Shown: positions 31,690 through 41,511, counted from the first letter of the stretch. The stretch: 64,000 bases of DNA from [Clostridium] viride DSM 6836 (GCA_000620945.1 KK211198.1:482120-546119); one strand, 5' to 3'. Numbers and translations are program-made. Notes: a model not told the origin generated them from the letters alone.

Positions 31690-31839
31690 TCAGCAGCACA
31701 CATTGTTGTTGCAGCCACAACCACCACCGCAGCCACAGTTATTTCCGCCCCAGTTACTGCCACCACAGCAGCAGAAAATCAGGATGAGGATAATGATCCA
31801 CCAGCAACCGCCGCCGCCAAAACCACCATTGTTACACAT
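31690..31839 (-). CDS. Gly/Cys-rich mini-protein with one hydrophobic helix
   Basis: 49 residues. GGFGGGGC is followed by WWIIILILIF, then CCCGG, and a C-terminus rich in Cys, Gly and Asn (NCGCGGGCGCNNNVCC). AGGAGGG lies 8 bases before the ATG, and a sigma-K-like promoter is at 31889-31915. Small proteins with this composition occur in many spore-formers and are often associated with the coat. The hydrophobic stretch could anchor it in a membrane or coat layer. Location is inferred from the promoter. Confidence 0.7.
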   Translation of the reverse strand: MCNNGGFGGGGCWWIIILILIFCCCGGSNWGGNNCGCGGGCGCNNNVCC

Positions 31840-31888
31840 ATAAAAGACCCTCCTATCCAAGATAACGATCGTCTCTTGCGATCTAATC

Positions 31889-31915
31889 TATCTTATGCGT
31901 CGGGTGCTTTTTTGT
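31889..31915 (-). promoter_or_regulatory. Sigma-K-like mother-cell promoter
   Basis: Reverse strand: AC, 16 bp, CATAAGATA, fitting AC-N16/17-CATANNNTA, with the transcription start about 40 bases before the ATG of the Gly/Cys-rich gene. Confidence 0.5.
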
Positions 31916-31945
31916 GCTTTACTTTTCCTCTGAAAAATTGATTCT

Positions 31946-32557
31946 TTAAGTTTTTTTTGATCGTATGGATAAAACGGGCTTGCAGCAGAGGTCATCGATG
32001 TCGGACAGCGTCGTTGCAGGGATTTTCAGCGTCCCTCCACAGGCAGAACAGGACAACTCCACCGAACTATAGTTCACATTCAGCGAAAAACGCCTACTTC
32101 CGCAAGTGCAGGAGATCCCATCTCGCTGTCCAATGTCGCGAAGCTCGGAGAGAATCTCTTCCATGACCATCTCATTTAAGAATATGCCGGAAGAGGCGGC
32201 TTCGCTCTCTAAGCCATCCACCGTCTCTTGTAGCCGGTTCATCGCGGCATACACGGATTCCCGCTCGCCAACATAGCAACAGTCTAGGCCAGAAACGCCA
32301 CAAGAGAAGGCAATGGTCTTTTCCTGCAAAAAGGCATGGGATGAACAGGTGACGGTGTGATTCTCCTCACAAAACAAACAAGGCGCCGTCAGGCGAACCT
32401 TATCATTCTGCAATTCCACATGCAATGACGAAGCCCCACAAGGACAGTCAATCTGACTTTTTGAGGCAAGGAGTTGAAAGGCACTTCGATCAACAATGAC
32501 TGCCTGTCGGCAGGAAGGGCAGAAAAACCCAATGGTTCGCATCGTTTCTTGCAGCAT
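31946..32557 (-). CDS. Multi zinc-ribbon-like protein, unknown
   Basis: 203 residues from the ATG at 32557, with GAGGT seven bases upstream. At least four Cys pairs are spread over the chain (FFCPSC, DCPCG, PCLFC, SCTCGS, SCSACGG), suggesting two or more zinc ribbons flanking a helical centre (about residues 110-145). No enzyme motif. It may bind nucleic acid or serve as an assembly factor. It is divergent from spoVAD, but nothing ties it to sporulation directly. Confidence 0.6.
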   Translation of the reverse strand: MLQETMRTIGFFCPSCRQAVIVDRSAFQLLASKSQIDCPCGASSLHVELQNDKVRLTAPCLFCEENHTVTCSSHAFLQEKTIAFSCGVSGLDCCYVGERESVYAAMNRLQETVDGLESEAASSGIFLNEMVMEEILSELRDIGQRDGISCTCGSRRFSLNVNYSSVELSCSACGGTLKIPATTLSDIDDLCCKPVLSIRSKKT

Positions 32558-32737
32558 GACCCATACCTCAACTTTCACAATCGCATCGCCTGCTCATTTG
32601 CAGGCTCGGTTACATTTTTAGATTTTCTTATTATAGCCTATGATCCTCCATTTGACCAGAGTATTCTGATGGTTGAATAAGGAAGCCTCTTTTGGGTAAG
32701 CTACGCTTGTCTATTTCACTGTAAAGGACGTTGTGTT

Positions 32738-33766
32738 GTGAATATAAAACATTGTGGTAAGCAGACCGTAGCCTTTTCCTCTCCCCCTTCCATTCTGGGT
32801 TTTGGCAATGCGGTTGGAAAAAAAGAAGGGGAAGGCCCCCTCTCCTCCTATTTCGATTACATTGATTCGGATGATCTGTTTGGGGAAAGCAGCTGGGAAA
32901 AAGCCGAATCAACCATGCAGACCAAGGCACTTTCCTATGCCATGAAGTGCGCTCGTGTCAAAGCCTGCGATCTCGACTTTCTGTTTGCCGGTGATTTGCT
33001 CAATCAATGCATTGCAACGGCTTACTCGGTGCGGGATCAAAACATTCCCTTCTTCGGGCTCTATGGAGCCTGTTCCACCATGGCAGAAAGCCTGATCCTA
33101 TCGGCAATGCTCTTAGATGGGCAATTCGGCAAAAAGGCAGTTGCCATGACCTCATCCCACTTCTGCTCTGCCGAGCGGCAATACCGGTCCCCCTTGGAGT
33201 ACGGTGGCCAAAGAACTCCTACCGCCCAATGGACGGCCACGGGTTCGGGGGCCGTCATTCTGTCTGCCGACGGGAATGGCCCCTATGTTACCCACGCCAC
33301 CGTGGGCAAAGTTTGCGATAAGGGAATTACCGATGTCAGTAATATGGGTGCAGCCATGGCTCCCGCCGCATACGACACTTTGAAAGCTCATTTTGAGGAC
33401 ACCGGAAGAAAGCCCCAGGACTATGACCTCATCGTCACCGGTGACTTAGGGATGCTGGGAAAAGAGATCGTGCTTGACTTCTTCCAAAAAGACGGGATTA
33501 CGCTCAAAAATTATACGGACTGCGGTGTCCTGTTGTATAACCTCAAGGAGCAAGATGTGCACGCGGGCGGATCGGGCTGCGGTTGCAGCGCCGTGGTGTT
33601 GACTGGGTATTTGCTGCGAGAATTGCAGAAAGGCCACTGGAAGAATATCCTATTTTGCGGAACCGGTGCCCTCCACTCCCCCACCTCGATTATGCAGGGA
33701 GAAAGCATCCCTGGTATTTGCCATGCGGTTGCGATTTCCAGCAAGAAGGGAGAGCGCCATGCCTAA
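32738..33766 (+). CDS. spoVAD: Stage V sporulation protein AD
   Basis: 342 residues, the family length. GTG start with AAAGGACG upstream. Thiolase-like fold: FAGDLLNQCIATAY, FGLYGACSTMAES (the position of the nucleophilic Cys in thiolases), and the C-terminal FCGTGALHSPTSIMQGESIPG. SpoVAD binds dipicolinic acid and helps move it into the forespore with other SpoVA proteins. Overlaps spoVAE by eight bases. spoVAC, normally directly upstream, is not present. Confidence 0.94.
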   Translation: MNIKHCGKQTVAFSSPPSILGFGNAVGKKEGEGPLSSYFDYIDSDDLFGESSWEKAESTMQTKALSYAMKCARVKACDLDFLFAGDLLNQCIATAYSVRDQNIPFFGLYGACSTMAESLILSAMLLDGQFGKKAVAMTSSHFCSAERQYRSPLEYGGQRTPTAQWTATGSGAVILSADGNGPYVTHATVGKVCDKGITDVSNMGAAMAPAAYDTLKAHFEDTGRKPQDYDLIVTGDLGMLGKEIVLDFFQKDGITLKNYTDCGVLLYNLKEQDVHAGGSGCGCSAVVLTGYLLRELQKGHWKNILFCGTGALHSPTSIMQGESIPGICHAVAISSKKGERHA

Positions 33767-34133
33767 CCTTGATCTCATGAACTATGTGACTGCCTTTCTG
33801 TGTGGCGGCATCCTCTGCGTGATTGGCCAAATCTTGATTGACAAGACCAAGCTGACCCCTGCCCGCATCTTGGTGACCTATGTGGTCGCTGGCGTCGTCT
33901 TGGGGGCACTGGGGATTTACAAGTATATTGCCGCTTGGGGTGGCGCCGGTGCCACCGTTCCTCTGACCGGTTTTGGCTATGCTCTATATAAGGGTGTAGT
34001 CAGCGGAATCCAAAAATATGGCTTTATCGGGGTGTTTACCGGTGGAATTACCGCCACCGCTGCGGGCATCGCAGCTGCCATCTTCTTTGGCCTTTTGGTT
34101 GCCCTCATTTTCAAACCAAAAGCAAAATCCTAA
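33759..34133 (+). CDS. spoVAE: Stage V sporulation protein AE
   Basis: 124 residues from the ATG at 33759, with AGGGAG upstream. Highly hydrophobic with about four spans. Family motifs FLCGGILCVIGQILIDKTKLTPARILV and GFGYALYKGV fit SpoVAE. It forms part of the inner-membrane channel for Ca-dipicolinate uptake and release. A terminator follows. Sporulation-specific transcription is expected (sigma-G), but I cannot identify a convincing promoter. Confidence 0.93.
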   Translation: MPNLDLMNYVTAFLCGGILCVIGQILIDKTKLTPARILVTYVVAGVVLGALGIYKYIAAWGGAGATVPLTGFGYALYKGVVSGIQKYGFIGVFTGGITATAAGIAAAIFFGLLVALIFKPKAKS

Positions 34134-34151
34134 TACCATTTAAATAAAAGT

Positions 34152-34190
34152 AAGATCGCTGTGTGGCTCTCCATATGGCGGTCTTTTTTT
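34152..34190 (+). terminator. Terminator of spoVA unit
   Basis: AAGATCGC and GGCGGTCTT stem followed by TTTTTTG. Confidence 0.7.
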
Positions 34191-34298
34191 GTCGGCCACT
34201 CACGATCCAGAATCCGTGCCAAATCTTTTCCGTTTTGCATTTTCCCCTCTGTTATGTTATACTGGTGGGCAATGTAATGACAACATGAGGTGACAAAG

Positions 34299-34868
34299 AT
34301 GCTTAGCTGGGATGCTTTGGAAGAGGAGTGCAAAACCTGTCAAAAGTGCAGTTTGTGCGAGACACGCACAAACGTGGTCTTTGGCCGAGGAAGCCGAAAT
34401 GCCGAAGTCTTGTTCATTGGGGAAGGCCCCGGAGAACAAGAAGACCTATCGGGAGAACCCTTCGTGGGACGAGCCGGGAAATTGCTGGACGATATGCTCT
34501 CCATTATTGATTTAAACCGCTCAAATATTTTTATTGCAAACATCGTGAAATGCAGACCCCCGAAGAACCGAGATCCGCTCAATGCCGAGCAGGATGCATG
34601 CATTGGTCATCTGCGCAATCAGGTTGCCCTTCTGCGTCCGAAGATTATCGTCTGCTTGGGCCGAATTGCCGCACAGAAAATCATTGGCGGAGACTTTAAG
34701 ATTTCCCGCGATCACGGACAATGGTATGAACGTTCGGGAGTGCAAATGATGGCCCTGTACCATCCCGCGGCTCTTCTGAGAGACCCACGTCGCAGACCGG
34801 AGACCTTTGTCGACCTCAAAACCTTGCAAGCAAAAATCCGGGAGCTTTGCACCCATACCTATGATTGA
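34299..34868 (+). CDS. Uracil-DNA glycosylase, family 4 (iron-sulfur)
   Basis: 189 residues from the ATG at 34299, with GAGGTGA upstream. Cluster ligands in [10 protein letters not shown] at the N-terminus and further Cys at KCRPP and IVCLG. Motif A is [24 protein letters not shown], and the C-terminal motif is [10 protein letters not shown]. It removes uracil from DNA, starting base-excision repair. Twelve bases separate it from the radical SAM gene downstream. Confidence 0.93.
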   Translation: MLSWDALEEECKTCQKCSLCETRTNVVFGRGSRNAEVLFIGEGPGEQEDLSGEPFVGRAGKLLDDMLSIIDLNRSNIFIANIVKCRPPKNRDPLNAEQDACIGHLRNQVALLRPKIIVCLGRIAAQKIIGGDFKISRDHGQWYERSGVQMMALYHPAALLRDPRRRPETFVDLKTLQAKIRELCTHTYD

Positions 34869-34879
34869 TTGGAGCTTTT

Positions 34880-36718
34880 ATGACAACTACCTTAGAACGG
34901 ATTTTAACGCGGGTGCAAAAACCCGCTCGCTATACCGGCGGGGAATATCTTGCCACCAAAAAGCCGCTGTCCAGCGTGGATGTTAGGGCGGCACTCTGTT
35001 TCCCGGATACCTATGAAATTGGCATGTCAAACCTGGGCCTTCGGATCCTATACGGTGTCCTCAATCAAATGGACGGGGTCTGGTGTGAGCGTGTGTTTGC
35101 ACCATGGGGCGATATGGAAGCTGAAATGCGAAAGGAGAATCTCCCCCTCTATGCCTTAGAGAGCGGGGATCCTATTCGTGAATTTGACCTGTTTGGATTT
35201 TCGGTGGGCTATGAGATGGCCTATACCAACATCCTGAATCTCTTAGATTTAGCCGGTCTTCCTCTCCGGAGCGAAGACCGCACCGAGCTTACCCCCCTCA
35301 TCATTGCGGGCGGTACCTGTACCTACAACCCGGAGCCCTTGGCCCCCTTCATTGACCTGTTTTCCATTGGGGAAGGGGAGGAAGCTCTTCCGGAGCTTGT
35401 GACCCTCCTGCGACAGGCGAAGGCGGAGCATTGGTCAAAACCGGAATTCCTGCGGGCCGCCGCCAAGCTTCCCGGGTTTTACGCACCTTCCCTTTACGAG
35501 CATTCCTATCACGCGGATGGTACCATTGCCGCCATTACTCCAAAGGACGGGGCACCCAAAAAGGTGACAAAGCGCCTCATGCGAGATATGAACGAAGCCT
35601 ATTTCCCCACGGATACCATGGTTCCTTCCACGGAAATTGTACAGGATCGTGTCATGCTTGAACTGTTTCGTGGCTGCATCCGTGGTTGCCGCTTCTGCCA
35701 GGCGGGCTTTATCTACCGTCCCGTGCGAAACCGCGACGTTGAACTGCTCAAAGAGCAGGGAATTTCGTCCTGCCAACAATCGGGCTATCAGGAGATGACG
35801 CTGGCCAGCCTCTCCTCCAGCGACTATCCTGATTTGCTCCCCTTATGCGATGGACTCCTAGAGTGGTGTGCTCCGCATCAGGTTAGCTTGGCCCTTCCCT
35901 CCCTGCGGGCCGACAACTTTTCCATGCAGCTGATGGAACGTTTGAGTGCAGGGGGACGCAAGAGTGGCCTGACCTTCGCGCCGGAAGCCGGTTCTCAACG
36001 TCTGCGAGATGCGATTAACAAAAACCTAACGGAAGAGGACTTACTCGCCTCCTGCCGCACCGCCTTTTCTGGTGGGTGGAACGCCGTCAAGCTCTACTTT
36101 ATGCTTGGTCTTCCTACCGAAACCGATGAAGACATTTTGGGCATTGCAGACCTTGCTGATAAAGTGCATCGTGTTTGGAAGGAATCCTCCCCCAACCGTG
36201 CCCGTGGGGTTCGCATTACGGTTTCCACCTCCTGCTTTGTTCCAAAGTCCCATACCCCGTTCCAATGGGAGGCTCAGAACACCCAGGAAGAGTACCTGCG
36301 GAAAGTCACCCTCTTGCGGGAAGCCATTCGCAATCGCTCCATTACCTACAACTGGCACGACCCGGAGACCAGCTTTTTGGAAGCGGTCTTTTCCCGTGGC
36401 GACCGCCGTCTAGCAGATGCCTTAGAGGAAGCCTGGCGGAACGGAGCTCGCTTTGATTCTTGGAGTGAATATTTCAATCTACCGCGCTGGTTAGAAGCCT
36501 TCAAGACCTGTGGAATTGATCCTGCCTTCTACGCCAACCGCACCCGAGAAAAGGACGAAATCCTTCCTTGGTATACCATTTCGGATGGCGTACGAGACGC
36601 TTACCTATGGGACGAACGGGAAAAATGTTATCAAGCGGCCGTCACGCCCGATTGCCGCACCGCATGCAGCCACTGCGGCGCAAATCGCTTCTGCGAAGGA
36701 GGTGTCTGTCATGGCTAA
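34880..36718 (+). CDS. B12-binding-type radical SAM protein (TIGR03960 family)
   Basis: 612 residues from the ATG at 34880. The N-terminal B12-binding-like domain starts near RYTGGEYLATKK and includes FPDTYEIGMSNLGL. The radical SAM cluster is in ELFRGCIRGCRFCQAGF (about residues 260-276). A Cys-rich C-terminus (CRTACSHCGANRFCEGGVC) could carry another cluster. Its gene overlaps the DUF2344 gene by eight bases, the conserved pairing of this family in Firmicutes. The partner and reaction are unknown, with suspected roles in tRNA or cofactor modification. Confidence 0.9.
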   Translation: MTTTLERILTRVQKPARYTGGEYLATKKPLSSVDVRAALCFPDTYEIGMSNLGLRILYGVLNQMDGVWCERVFAPWGDMEAEMRKENLPLYALESGDPIREFDLFGFSVGYEMAYTNILNLLDLAGLPLRSEDRTELTPLIIAGGTCTYNPEPLAPFIDLFSIGEGEEALPELVTLLRQAKAEHWSKPEFLRAAAKLPGFYAPSLYEHSYHADGTIAAITPKDGAPKKVTKRLMRDMNEAYFPTDTMVPSTEIVQDRVMLELFRGCIRGCRFCQAGFIYRPVRNRDVELLKEQGISSCQQSGYQEMTLASLSSSDYPDLLPLCDGLLEWCAPHQVSLALPSLRADNFSMQLMERLSAGGRKSGLTFAPEAGSQRLRDAINKNLTEEDLLASCRTAFSGGWNAVKLYFMLGLPTETDEDILGIADLADKVHRVWKESSPNRARGVRITVSTSCFVPKSHTPFQWEAQNTQEEYLRKVTLLREAIRNRSITYNWHDPETSFLEAVFSRGDRRLADALEEAWRNGARFDSWSEYFNLPRWLEAFKTCGIDPAFYANRTREKDEILPWYTISDGVRDAYLWDEREKCYQAAVTPDCRTACSHCGANRFCEGGVCHG

Positions 36719-37382
36719 GCATCGCATTCTATTTTCAAAGGATGGAACGGCTCGATTCATTTCTCACCTGGACCTGATGCGTACCATCCAGCGAGCCTTC
36801 CTGCGTGCAGGCATTTCCATCTGGCATACGGAAGGGTTTCATCCGCATCCCTATACGGCCATTCCCTTGCCCCTTCCCCTATTTTTCTCCAGTGAGTGCG
36901 AGATCTTGGAGTTTGGCCTGGAGGGTGGTGCCACCATGGAAACGCTTCCCGACGCGCTCAATGCGGCACTTCCCGATGGAATCCGCGTGCACACTTGCTA
37001 TGAGGACGGGCTTGCCTTCCGCCACCTCACCTTTGTACGCTACCAGATCTCCATGGAATTTGAAGAGCCCCTGGCCCAAGCCGCGGGTAAAGCCCTGAGT
37101 GAGCTACTCTCCCGGGAAAGCCACGTGATCACCAAGCGGAGCAAGAAGGCCAAAAGTGGGCAAACGGAACTGGACATCATTCCTCAAATTCATTGCGTGG
37201 AGTCACTTGTGGCACAGGATGATCGTTTGGAGTTGCAGGTGCTTCTCCGTGCCCAGAATCCCGGTCTGAACCCGGAATTGCTGGTAAATGCGTTTCGCGC
37301 AGAGTACCCTGACCTTTCTTCGTTTTTTACCCGCTACCATCGCAGTGCAATCCTGGATGAATCACTTCAGCCATATCGCTAA
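36711..37382 (+). CDS. DUF2344 protein (TIGR03936), radical SAM partner
   Basis: 223 residues from the ATG at 36711, with AAGGAGGTG about seven bases upstream. Begins KHRILFSKDGTARFISHLDLMRTIQRAFLRAG, the family signature, followed by FHPHPYTAIPLPLPLFF. In many bacteria this domain is fused to or encoded directly after the TIGR03960 radical SAM protein, as here. Cytoplasmic. The role is unknown but presumably shared with its partner. Confidence 0.9.
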   Translation: MAKHRILFSKDGTARFISHLDLMRTIQRAFLRAGISIWHTEGFHPHPYTAIPLPLPLFFSSECEILEFGLEGGATMETLPDALNAALPDGIRVHTCYEDGLAFRHLTFVRYQISMEFEEPLAQAAGKALSELLSRESHVITKRSKKAKSGQTELDIIPQIHCVESLVAQDDRLELQVLLRAQNPGLNPELLVNAFRAEYPDLSSFFTRYHRSAILDESLQPYR

Positions 37383-37385
37383 GAA

Positions 37386-37424
37386 AAAAGCACTCTTTGC
37401 CCTTCCGGCAAAGAGTGCTTTTGT
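37386..37424. terminator. Bidirectional terminator
   Basis: AAAAGCACTCTTTGCC and GGCAAAGAGTGCTTTT between convergent genes. Confidence 0.85.
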
Positions 37425-37430
37425 TATAAG

Positions 37431-38120
37431 CTACATTCGTTCCACATAGCGGATCTTTTCAAAGCTGCGAAGTTCTTCCAAACACAGGATTGGTTTTTTG
37501 ATTTGCTCATCGGAGAGAAGATCCAGCCGGATGGATATATAGTCTGAGTTTAAAAAGCCCAGCTCTCGTATTTCTTGAATGTTCCACCCCTGCTGCTTCA
37601 CATTCTCTAAAATCATGCTGAATTGACAACCCGGTTCCAACTCCAAAAACACGGATGCTTGCGCCGTGGTCTTCACGTATTTGATATCAAAGCCGCTTAA
37701 AATGACAAGAACAAAAAGCATAACCAGCATCATAATCAGGGCGCATTCGTAGAATCCACTGCCAATGACAATGCCCATACAGGCAGAGGCCCAAAGGCTG
37801 GCCGCCGTGGTGAGTCCGCGAATCCGATTTTGTTTGGTAACAATAATCGTACCGGCACCCAAAAAGCCAATGCCACTGACCACCTGAGCGCTCAGTCGCA
37901 TGACATCCCCTGTCGCACCGGCATACTTAACCATGTACTCACTGACAATCATGGTGGATGCCGCACCAATACAGACCATCATGTGCGTCCGAAGTCCTGC
38001 CGCTTGCTGACGGCGACCTCGTTCCAGTCCAATGACCCCACCAAACAGAAAGGCCATTAAAAATCGAACTAAGATCGACAGTATGGTCAAATGCCTTAGT
38101 GCATCAAAGCTTTCAAACAT
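37431..38120 (-). CDS. MgtC/SapB-family membrane protein
   Basis: 229 residues. AGGGGGG precedes the ATG. The N-terminal half has four to five membrane helices with the family motifs GGVIGLERGRRQQAAGLRTH and SGIGFLGAGTII. The C-terminal 80 residues form an ACT-like cytoplasmic domain. Family members influence Mg2+ homeostasis, acid tolerance or F-ATPase activity. No magnesium riboswitch is visible upstream. Confidence 0.9.
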   Translation of the reverse strand: MFESFDALRHLTILSILVRFLMAFLFGGVIGLERGRRQQAAGLRTHMMVCIGAASTMIVSEYMVKYAGATGDVMRLSAQVVSGIGFLGAGTIIVTKQNRIRGLTTAASLWASACMGIVIGSGFYECALIMMLVMLFVLVILSGFDIKYVKTTAQASVFLELEPGCQFSMILENVKQQGWNIQEIRELGFLNSDYISIRLDLLSDEQIKKPILCLEELRSFEKIRYVERM

Positions 38121-38317
38121 GGTAAGCCCCCTTTTTTCTCTTCTTACTATTAATTATTGATGATTTTGGATACAATGTCAAATGATCCTCTGAATTTTCT
38201 CCATCTTTTACCCATTTTTCCGTATGCACCCATAGAATTGTTGCTTTTCCCTGCGACTTAAGGTATACTAATTGCGTCCCTCGCATTGATTTTTCCTGTA
38301 ACGCGAAAGGAGTCCAC

Positions 38318-40003
38318 ATGCCAAAAAAGATTTTGAAGACAACAACCTCCCGCATCTTGATGAGTATTCTCATCACCTTGGTCTTCGCCGCAGTCTATTT
38401 TTATGTAACCTTGCCGGCGCTGAACCTGCATAATCCTCAGTTTTATAGCTTTGCCGCCATCTGTCTCATCCTCTACATTGTGGTTGCCATGCTTCTGCTT
38501 GGCATTGACACAGGCAGCGCAAACATTACACTCAAGGATTATATTGCCTTCGCCAAATCACAATGTAAACTTGTCGTTGCCGGACTTCTGTTGCTCGCTG
38601 GATTGTTTGTGATTGGTCAGATCCTTTCTCTGCCCATCCTTCGCTCCGGCTCCTACCGCGAGCTTCTCACCGTTCAAACCGGAGACTTCTCCACCGACGT
38701 GGAGCAAGTATCCTTCAACGAAATCCCCATGCTGGATGAAAGCTCCGCCCAGCGTCTGGGCAATCGAAAGCTCGGTGAGCTGGCCGACATGGTCAGCCAG
38801 TTTGAAGTTTCGGAGGACTATGTTCAGATCAACTATCAAGGCCGACCCGTCCGTGTTGCCTGCTTGGAGTATGGTGACTTCTTTAAGTGGTTTAACAATC
38901 GCTCCCAAGGTCTTCCTGCCTATGTGATGGTCGACATGGTCACACAGGCCGTGGAAGTGGTTCGTATGTCCAACCTCAATCAAGAAGGCATCCATTATTC
39001 ACCCTCTGAGTATTTCTCTCGTGACCTGAATCGCGCTCTGCGCTTCCAGTACCCCACCTATATCTTCCGCTCCCCTCACCTGGAGATTGACGATCAGGGA
39101 CAGCCCTGGTGGGTCTGCCCGCGTGAAACGCGTACCATCGGTCTCTTTGGCGGTGCCGATATCATTGGTGCTGTGCTGATGAATGCTTCAACCGGTGAGT
39201 GCATCTATTATGATATCAAAGATATCCCCTCCTGGGTTGACCGTGTGTACACCGCAGATCTCATTACGCAGCAGTATAACTACTACGGTACTTTTGTCAA
39301 TGGGTTCATCAACTCCATCATTGGTCAACGAGACGTCACTGTCACCTCAGCTGGCTATAACTATATTGCCATGAATGACGATGTGTATATGTACACCGGT
39401 ATCACCTCGGTCAGTAGCGACCAGTCCAACATCGGCTTCCTCCTTTCCAACCAGCGCACCAAGGAAACCACCTTCTACTCTGCTCCCGGTGCGATTGAAA
39501 CCTCTGCGCAAAACTCCGCACAAGGCGTGGTGCAGGACTTGGGGTATACCGCTACCTTCCCGCTCCTCCTGAACATTGCCGGAGAACCGACCTACTTTAT
39601 GTCCTTAAAGGACAATTCGGATCTGGTTAAAATGTACGCCATGGTAAACGTCGGCCAGTATAACCTGGTTGCCACCGGCTCTTCCGTGGCACAGTGTGAG
39701 AGCAAATATATCAGTATGCTAACCGAGCTTGGTTTCGACCTTTCCGGCTTGGAAAACCAGCTTCCTCCTGTGACGCAGAATCAAGTGACGGGTGTCATCG
39801 CAGAAATCCGATCCGCGGTGCTGGAGGGCAATACCCAATACTTCATTCGTCTGAAGGATAATCCGGTCTTTTACGCCATAAAGGCCTCCGTAGATCAGCA
39901 GGTTGTCATCCTGAATGTGGGCGATTCCATCACCATCCAGGCAGCTCCTCCTGAAGCCGAAGGCAGCTCCATTCTCAATGCTTATTCCCTCAAACGCAAT
40001 TAA
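38318..40003 (+). CDS. Large membrane protein with extracytoplasmic domain, unknown
   Basis: 561 residues. GAAAGGAGT lies 7 bases before the ATG. Three hydrophobic segments lie at about 13-35, 45-65 and 85-108. The rest (about 450 residues) is soluble and beta-rich with conserved-looking stretches such as RVACLEYGDFFKWFNN, PTYIFRSPHLEIDDQG and TRTIGLFGGADIIGAV. No catalytic motif recognised. Monocistronic, with its own terminator. Probably a conserved Clostridia protein of unknown role. Confidence 0.75.
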   Translation: MPKKILKTTTSRILMSILITLVFAAVYFYVTLPALNLHNPQFYSFAAICLILYIVVAMLLLGIDTGSANITLKDYIAFAKSQCKLVVAGLLLLAGLFVIGQILSLPILRSGSYRELLTVQTGDFSTDVEQVSFNEIPMLDESSAQRLGNRKLGELADMVSQFEVSEDYVQINYQGRPVRVACLEYGDFFKWFNNRSQGLPAYVMVDMVTQAVEVVRMSNLNQEGIHYSPSEYFSRDLNRALRFQYPTYIFRSPHLEIDDQGQPWWVCPRETRTIGLFGGADIIGAVLMNASTGECIYYDIKDIPSWVDRVYTADLITQQYNYYGTFVNGFINSIIGQRDVTVTSAGYNYIAMNDDVYMYTGITSVSSDQSNIGFLLSNQRTKETTFYSAPGAIETSAQNSAQGVVQDLGYTATFPLLLNIAGEPTYFMSLKDNSDLVKMYAMVNVGQYNLVATGSSVAQCESKYISMLTELGFDLSGLENQLPPVTQNQVTGVIAEIRSAVLEGNTQYFIRLKDNPVFYAIKASVDQQVVILNVGDSITIQAAPPEAEGSSILNAYSLKRN

Positions 40004-40018
40004 ATGCTAACCATTAAG

Positions 40019-40055
40019 AACCGTCCGCTCTCCTTAGGGGGAGCGGACGGTTTTA
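40019..40055 (+). terminator. Rho-independent terminator
   Basis: ACCGTCCGCTC and GAGCGGACGGT followed by TTTATTTTA. Confidence 0.88.
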
Positions 40056-40086
40056 TTTTATATACTTATTTAACTTCTTCGTTCGT

Positions 40087-41511
40087 TCACCTTCGTCGGT
40101 ATTCTGTCCTCTTAGCTTTTATTTTATCCTTTGCGGTCTCCTCTTTAAAGATCTGAATAACCTTTGGGGAAAGCAGAAGTACCGCAATTAAGTTTGGAAG
40201 CGCCATGAGTCCATTGCAAAGGTCTGCCAAATCCCAACACATGCTCACATCGGAGATACTGCCAAACACAATGGCGCAGACATAAAGCAAGCGATATAAG
40301 CCTCGCCCACGCTCTGACCCAAGCAGTTCCTCCAAACAGCGTTCCCCATAATAGCTCCAGCCCAAGATGGAGGAAAAGGCAAAGAGCACCAGACAAATGG
40401 CAATAAAAGGCCCACTCCATCCACCCATGACCGTTCCGAACGAGCGAACCGCAAGTGGAACTCCCACCATATCCGGATCGAGAAGACCACTCTCTAGGGT
40501 GCGTAGTGCGTCTCCTGCTTGATAGATCCCGGAGGTCAGGATCACCAGAGCTGAGATCGTAGCAATTACCAGCGTGGCCAAAAACACCTCTAGAATGCCC
40601 CACATGCCTTGATTGTGTTCACTTTTTGCGTCGGCCACCGCATGGGCCATGGCCGATGAACCTAAGCCAGCTTCATTGGTAAACACGCCACGGGCGACCC
40701 CATAGCGCAGGGCTGCACTCACGGCATAGCCCCCACCACCGCATACCGCCGCTTGCGGCGTTAGGGCACAAGTTACGATTTGGCAGAGGGCTGTGGGAAT
40801 GGCTTGAGCATGCGCTGCCAGAACAAACAGGCCGCCTCCGATGAAAACGAGGGCCATAAAGGGCACCAGGGCGGAGCTAACCCGGCCAATCCTCCCAATT
40901 CCCCCAAAGATCACCAGGGCCGTCACTCCAGCCACCACTCCACCGGTAATGTTTGGAGCCACATTGAATGCGGCTTTCATGCCGGAAGCTATGGAGTTTG
41001 CTTGGACAAGATTCCCTCCACAGAAGGAGGCCAAAATACAGGCAAAGCAAAACCATTTAGCCATCCATGGAGCATGTAACCCCCTGCGGATGTATTCCGG
41101 TGGCCCACCACGCAGGACACCATTCTTGTCACGAGTACGGTAATGAATGGCAAGTACCTTTTCCGCATAGCTCGTCATCATGCCCACGAACGCAGACATC
41201 CACATCCAGAACACCGCACCGGGCCCGCCAAAGTAGATTGCGGTTGCTACTCCGGCAATGGTACTCGTCCCGACGATGGAGCCCAAGGCCGTTGCCATGG
41301 CCTGGAACTGGGTCAATCGTCCCTTTTCCACTGTGCTCTTCTTCCGATGCAACATGGGGCCTATGGTTTTTCCGAGCCAGGTTTTTGCATGGAACAGCTG
41401 GAAACAACCGGTTCGCAGCGTAAAGTAGCCCCCGACGAAAAAGAACAAAATAAAAAGCCCGGGATTCCACAGGGCGGTACTAATTTGCGTCAAAAAATTC
41501 ACATGTGCCAC
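40087..41511 (-). CDS. Sodium:alanine/glycine symporter (AGCS)
   Basis: 474 residues, about 11 membrane helices. Family motifs GSIVGTSTIAGVATAIYFGGPGAVFWMW and GVFTNEAGLGSSAMAHA are clear. It imports alanine or glycine with Na+ across the cytoplasmic membrane. Monocistronic between a strong terminator and the Na/Pi transporter gene. No riboswitch was identified in the short upstream region. Confidence 0.93.
   Translation of the reverse strand: MAHVNFLTQISTALWNPGLFILFFFVGGYFTLRTGCFQLFHAKTWLGKTIGPMLHRKKSTVEKGRLTQFQAMATALGSIVGTSTIAGVATAIYFGGPGAVFWMWMSAFVGMMTSYAEKVLAIHYRTRDKNGVLRGGPPEYIRRGLHAPWMAKWFCFACILASFCGGNLVQANSIASGMKAAFNVAPNITGGVVAGVTALVIFGGIGRIGRVSSALVPFMALVFIGGGLFVLAAHAQAIPTALCQIVTCALTPQAAVCGGGGYAVSAALRYGVARGVFTNEAGLGSSAMAHAVADAKSEHNQGMWGILEVFLATLVIATISALVILTSGIYQAGDALRTLESGLLDPDMVGVPLAVRSFGTVMGGWSGPFIAICLVLFAFSSILGWSYYGERCLEELLGSERGRGLYRLLYVCAIVFGSISDVSMCWDLADLCNGLMALPNLIAVLLLSPKVIQIFKEETAKDKIKAKRTEYRRR

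Noticed and set aside
34521-36413. Several long open frames antisense or shifted within the UDG and radical SAM genes
   Set aside because: They lie entirely inside well-supported genes and have no start signals of their own. GC-rich codon use produces them.
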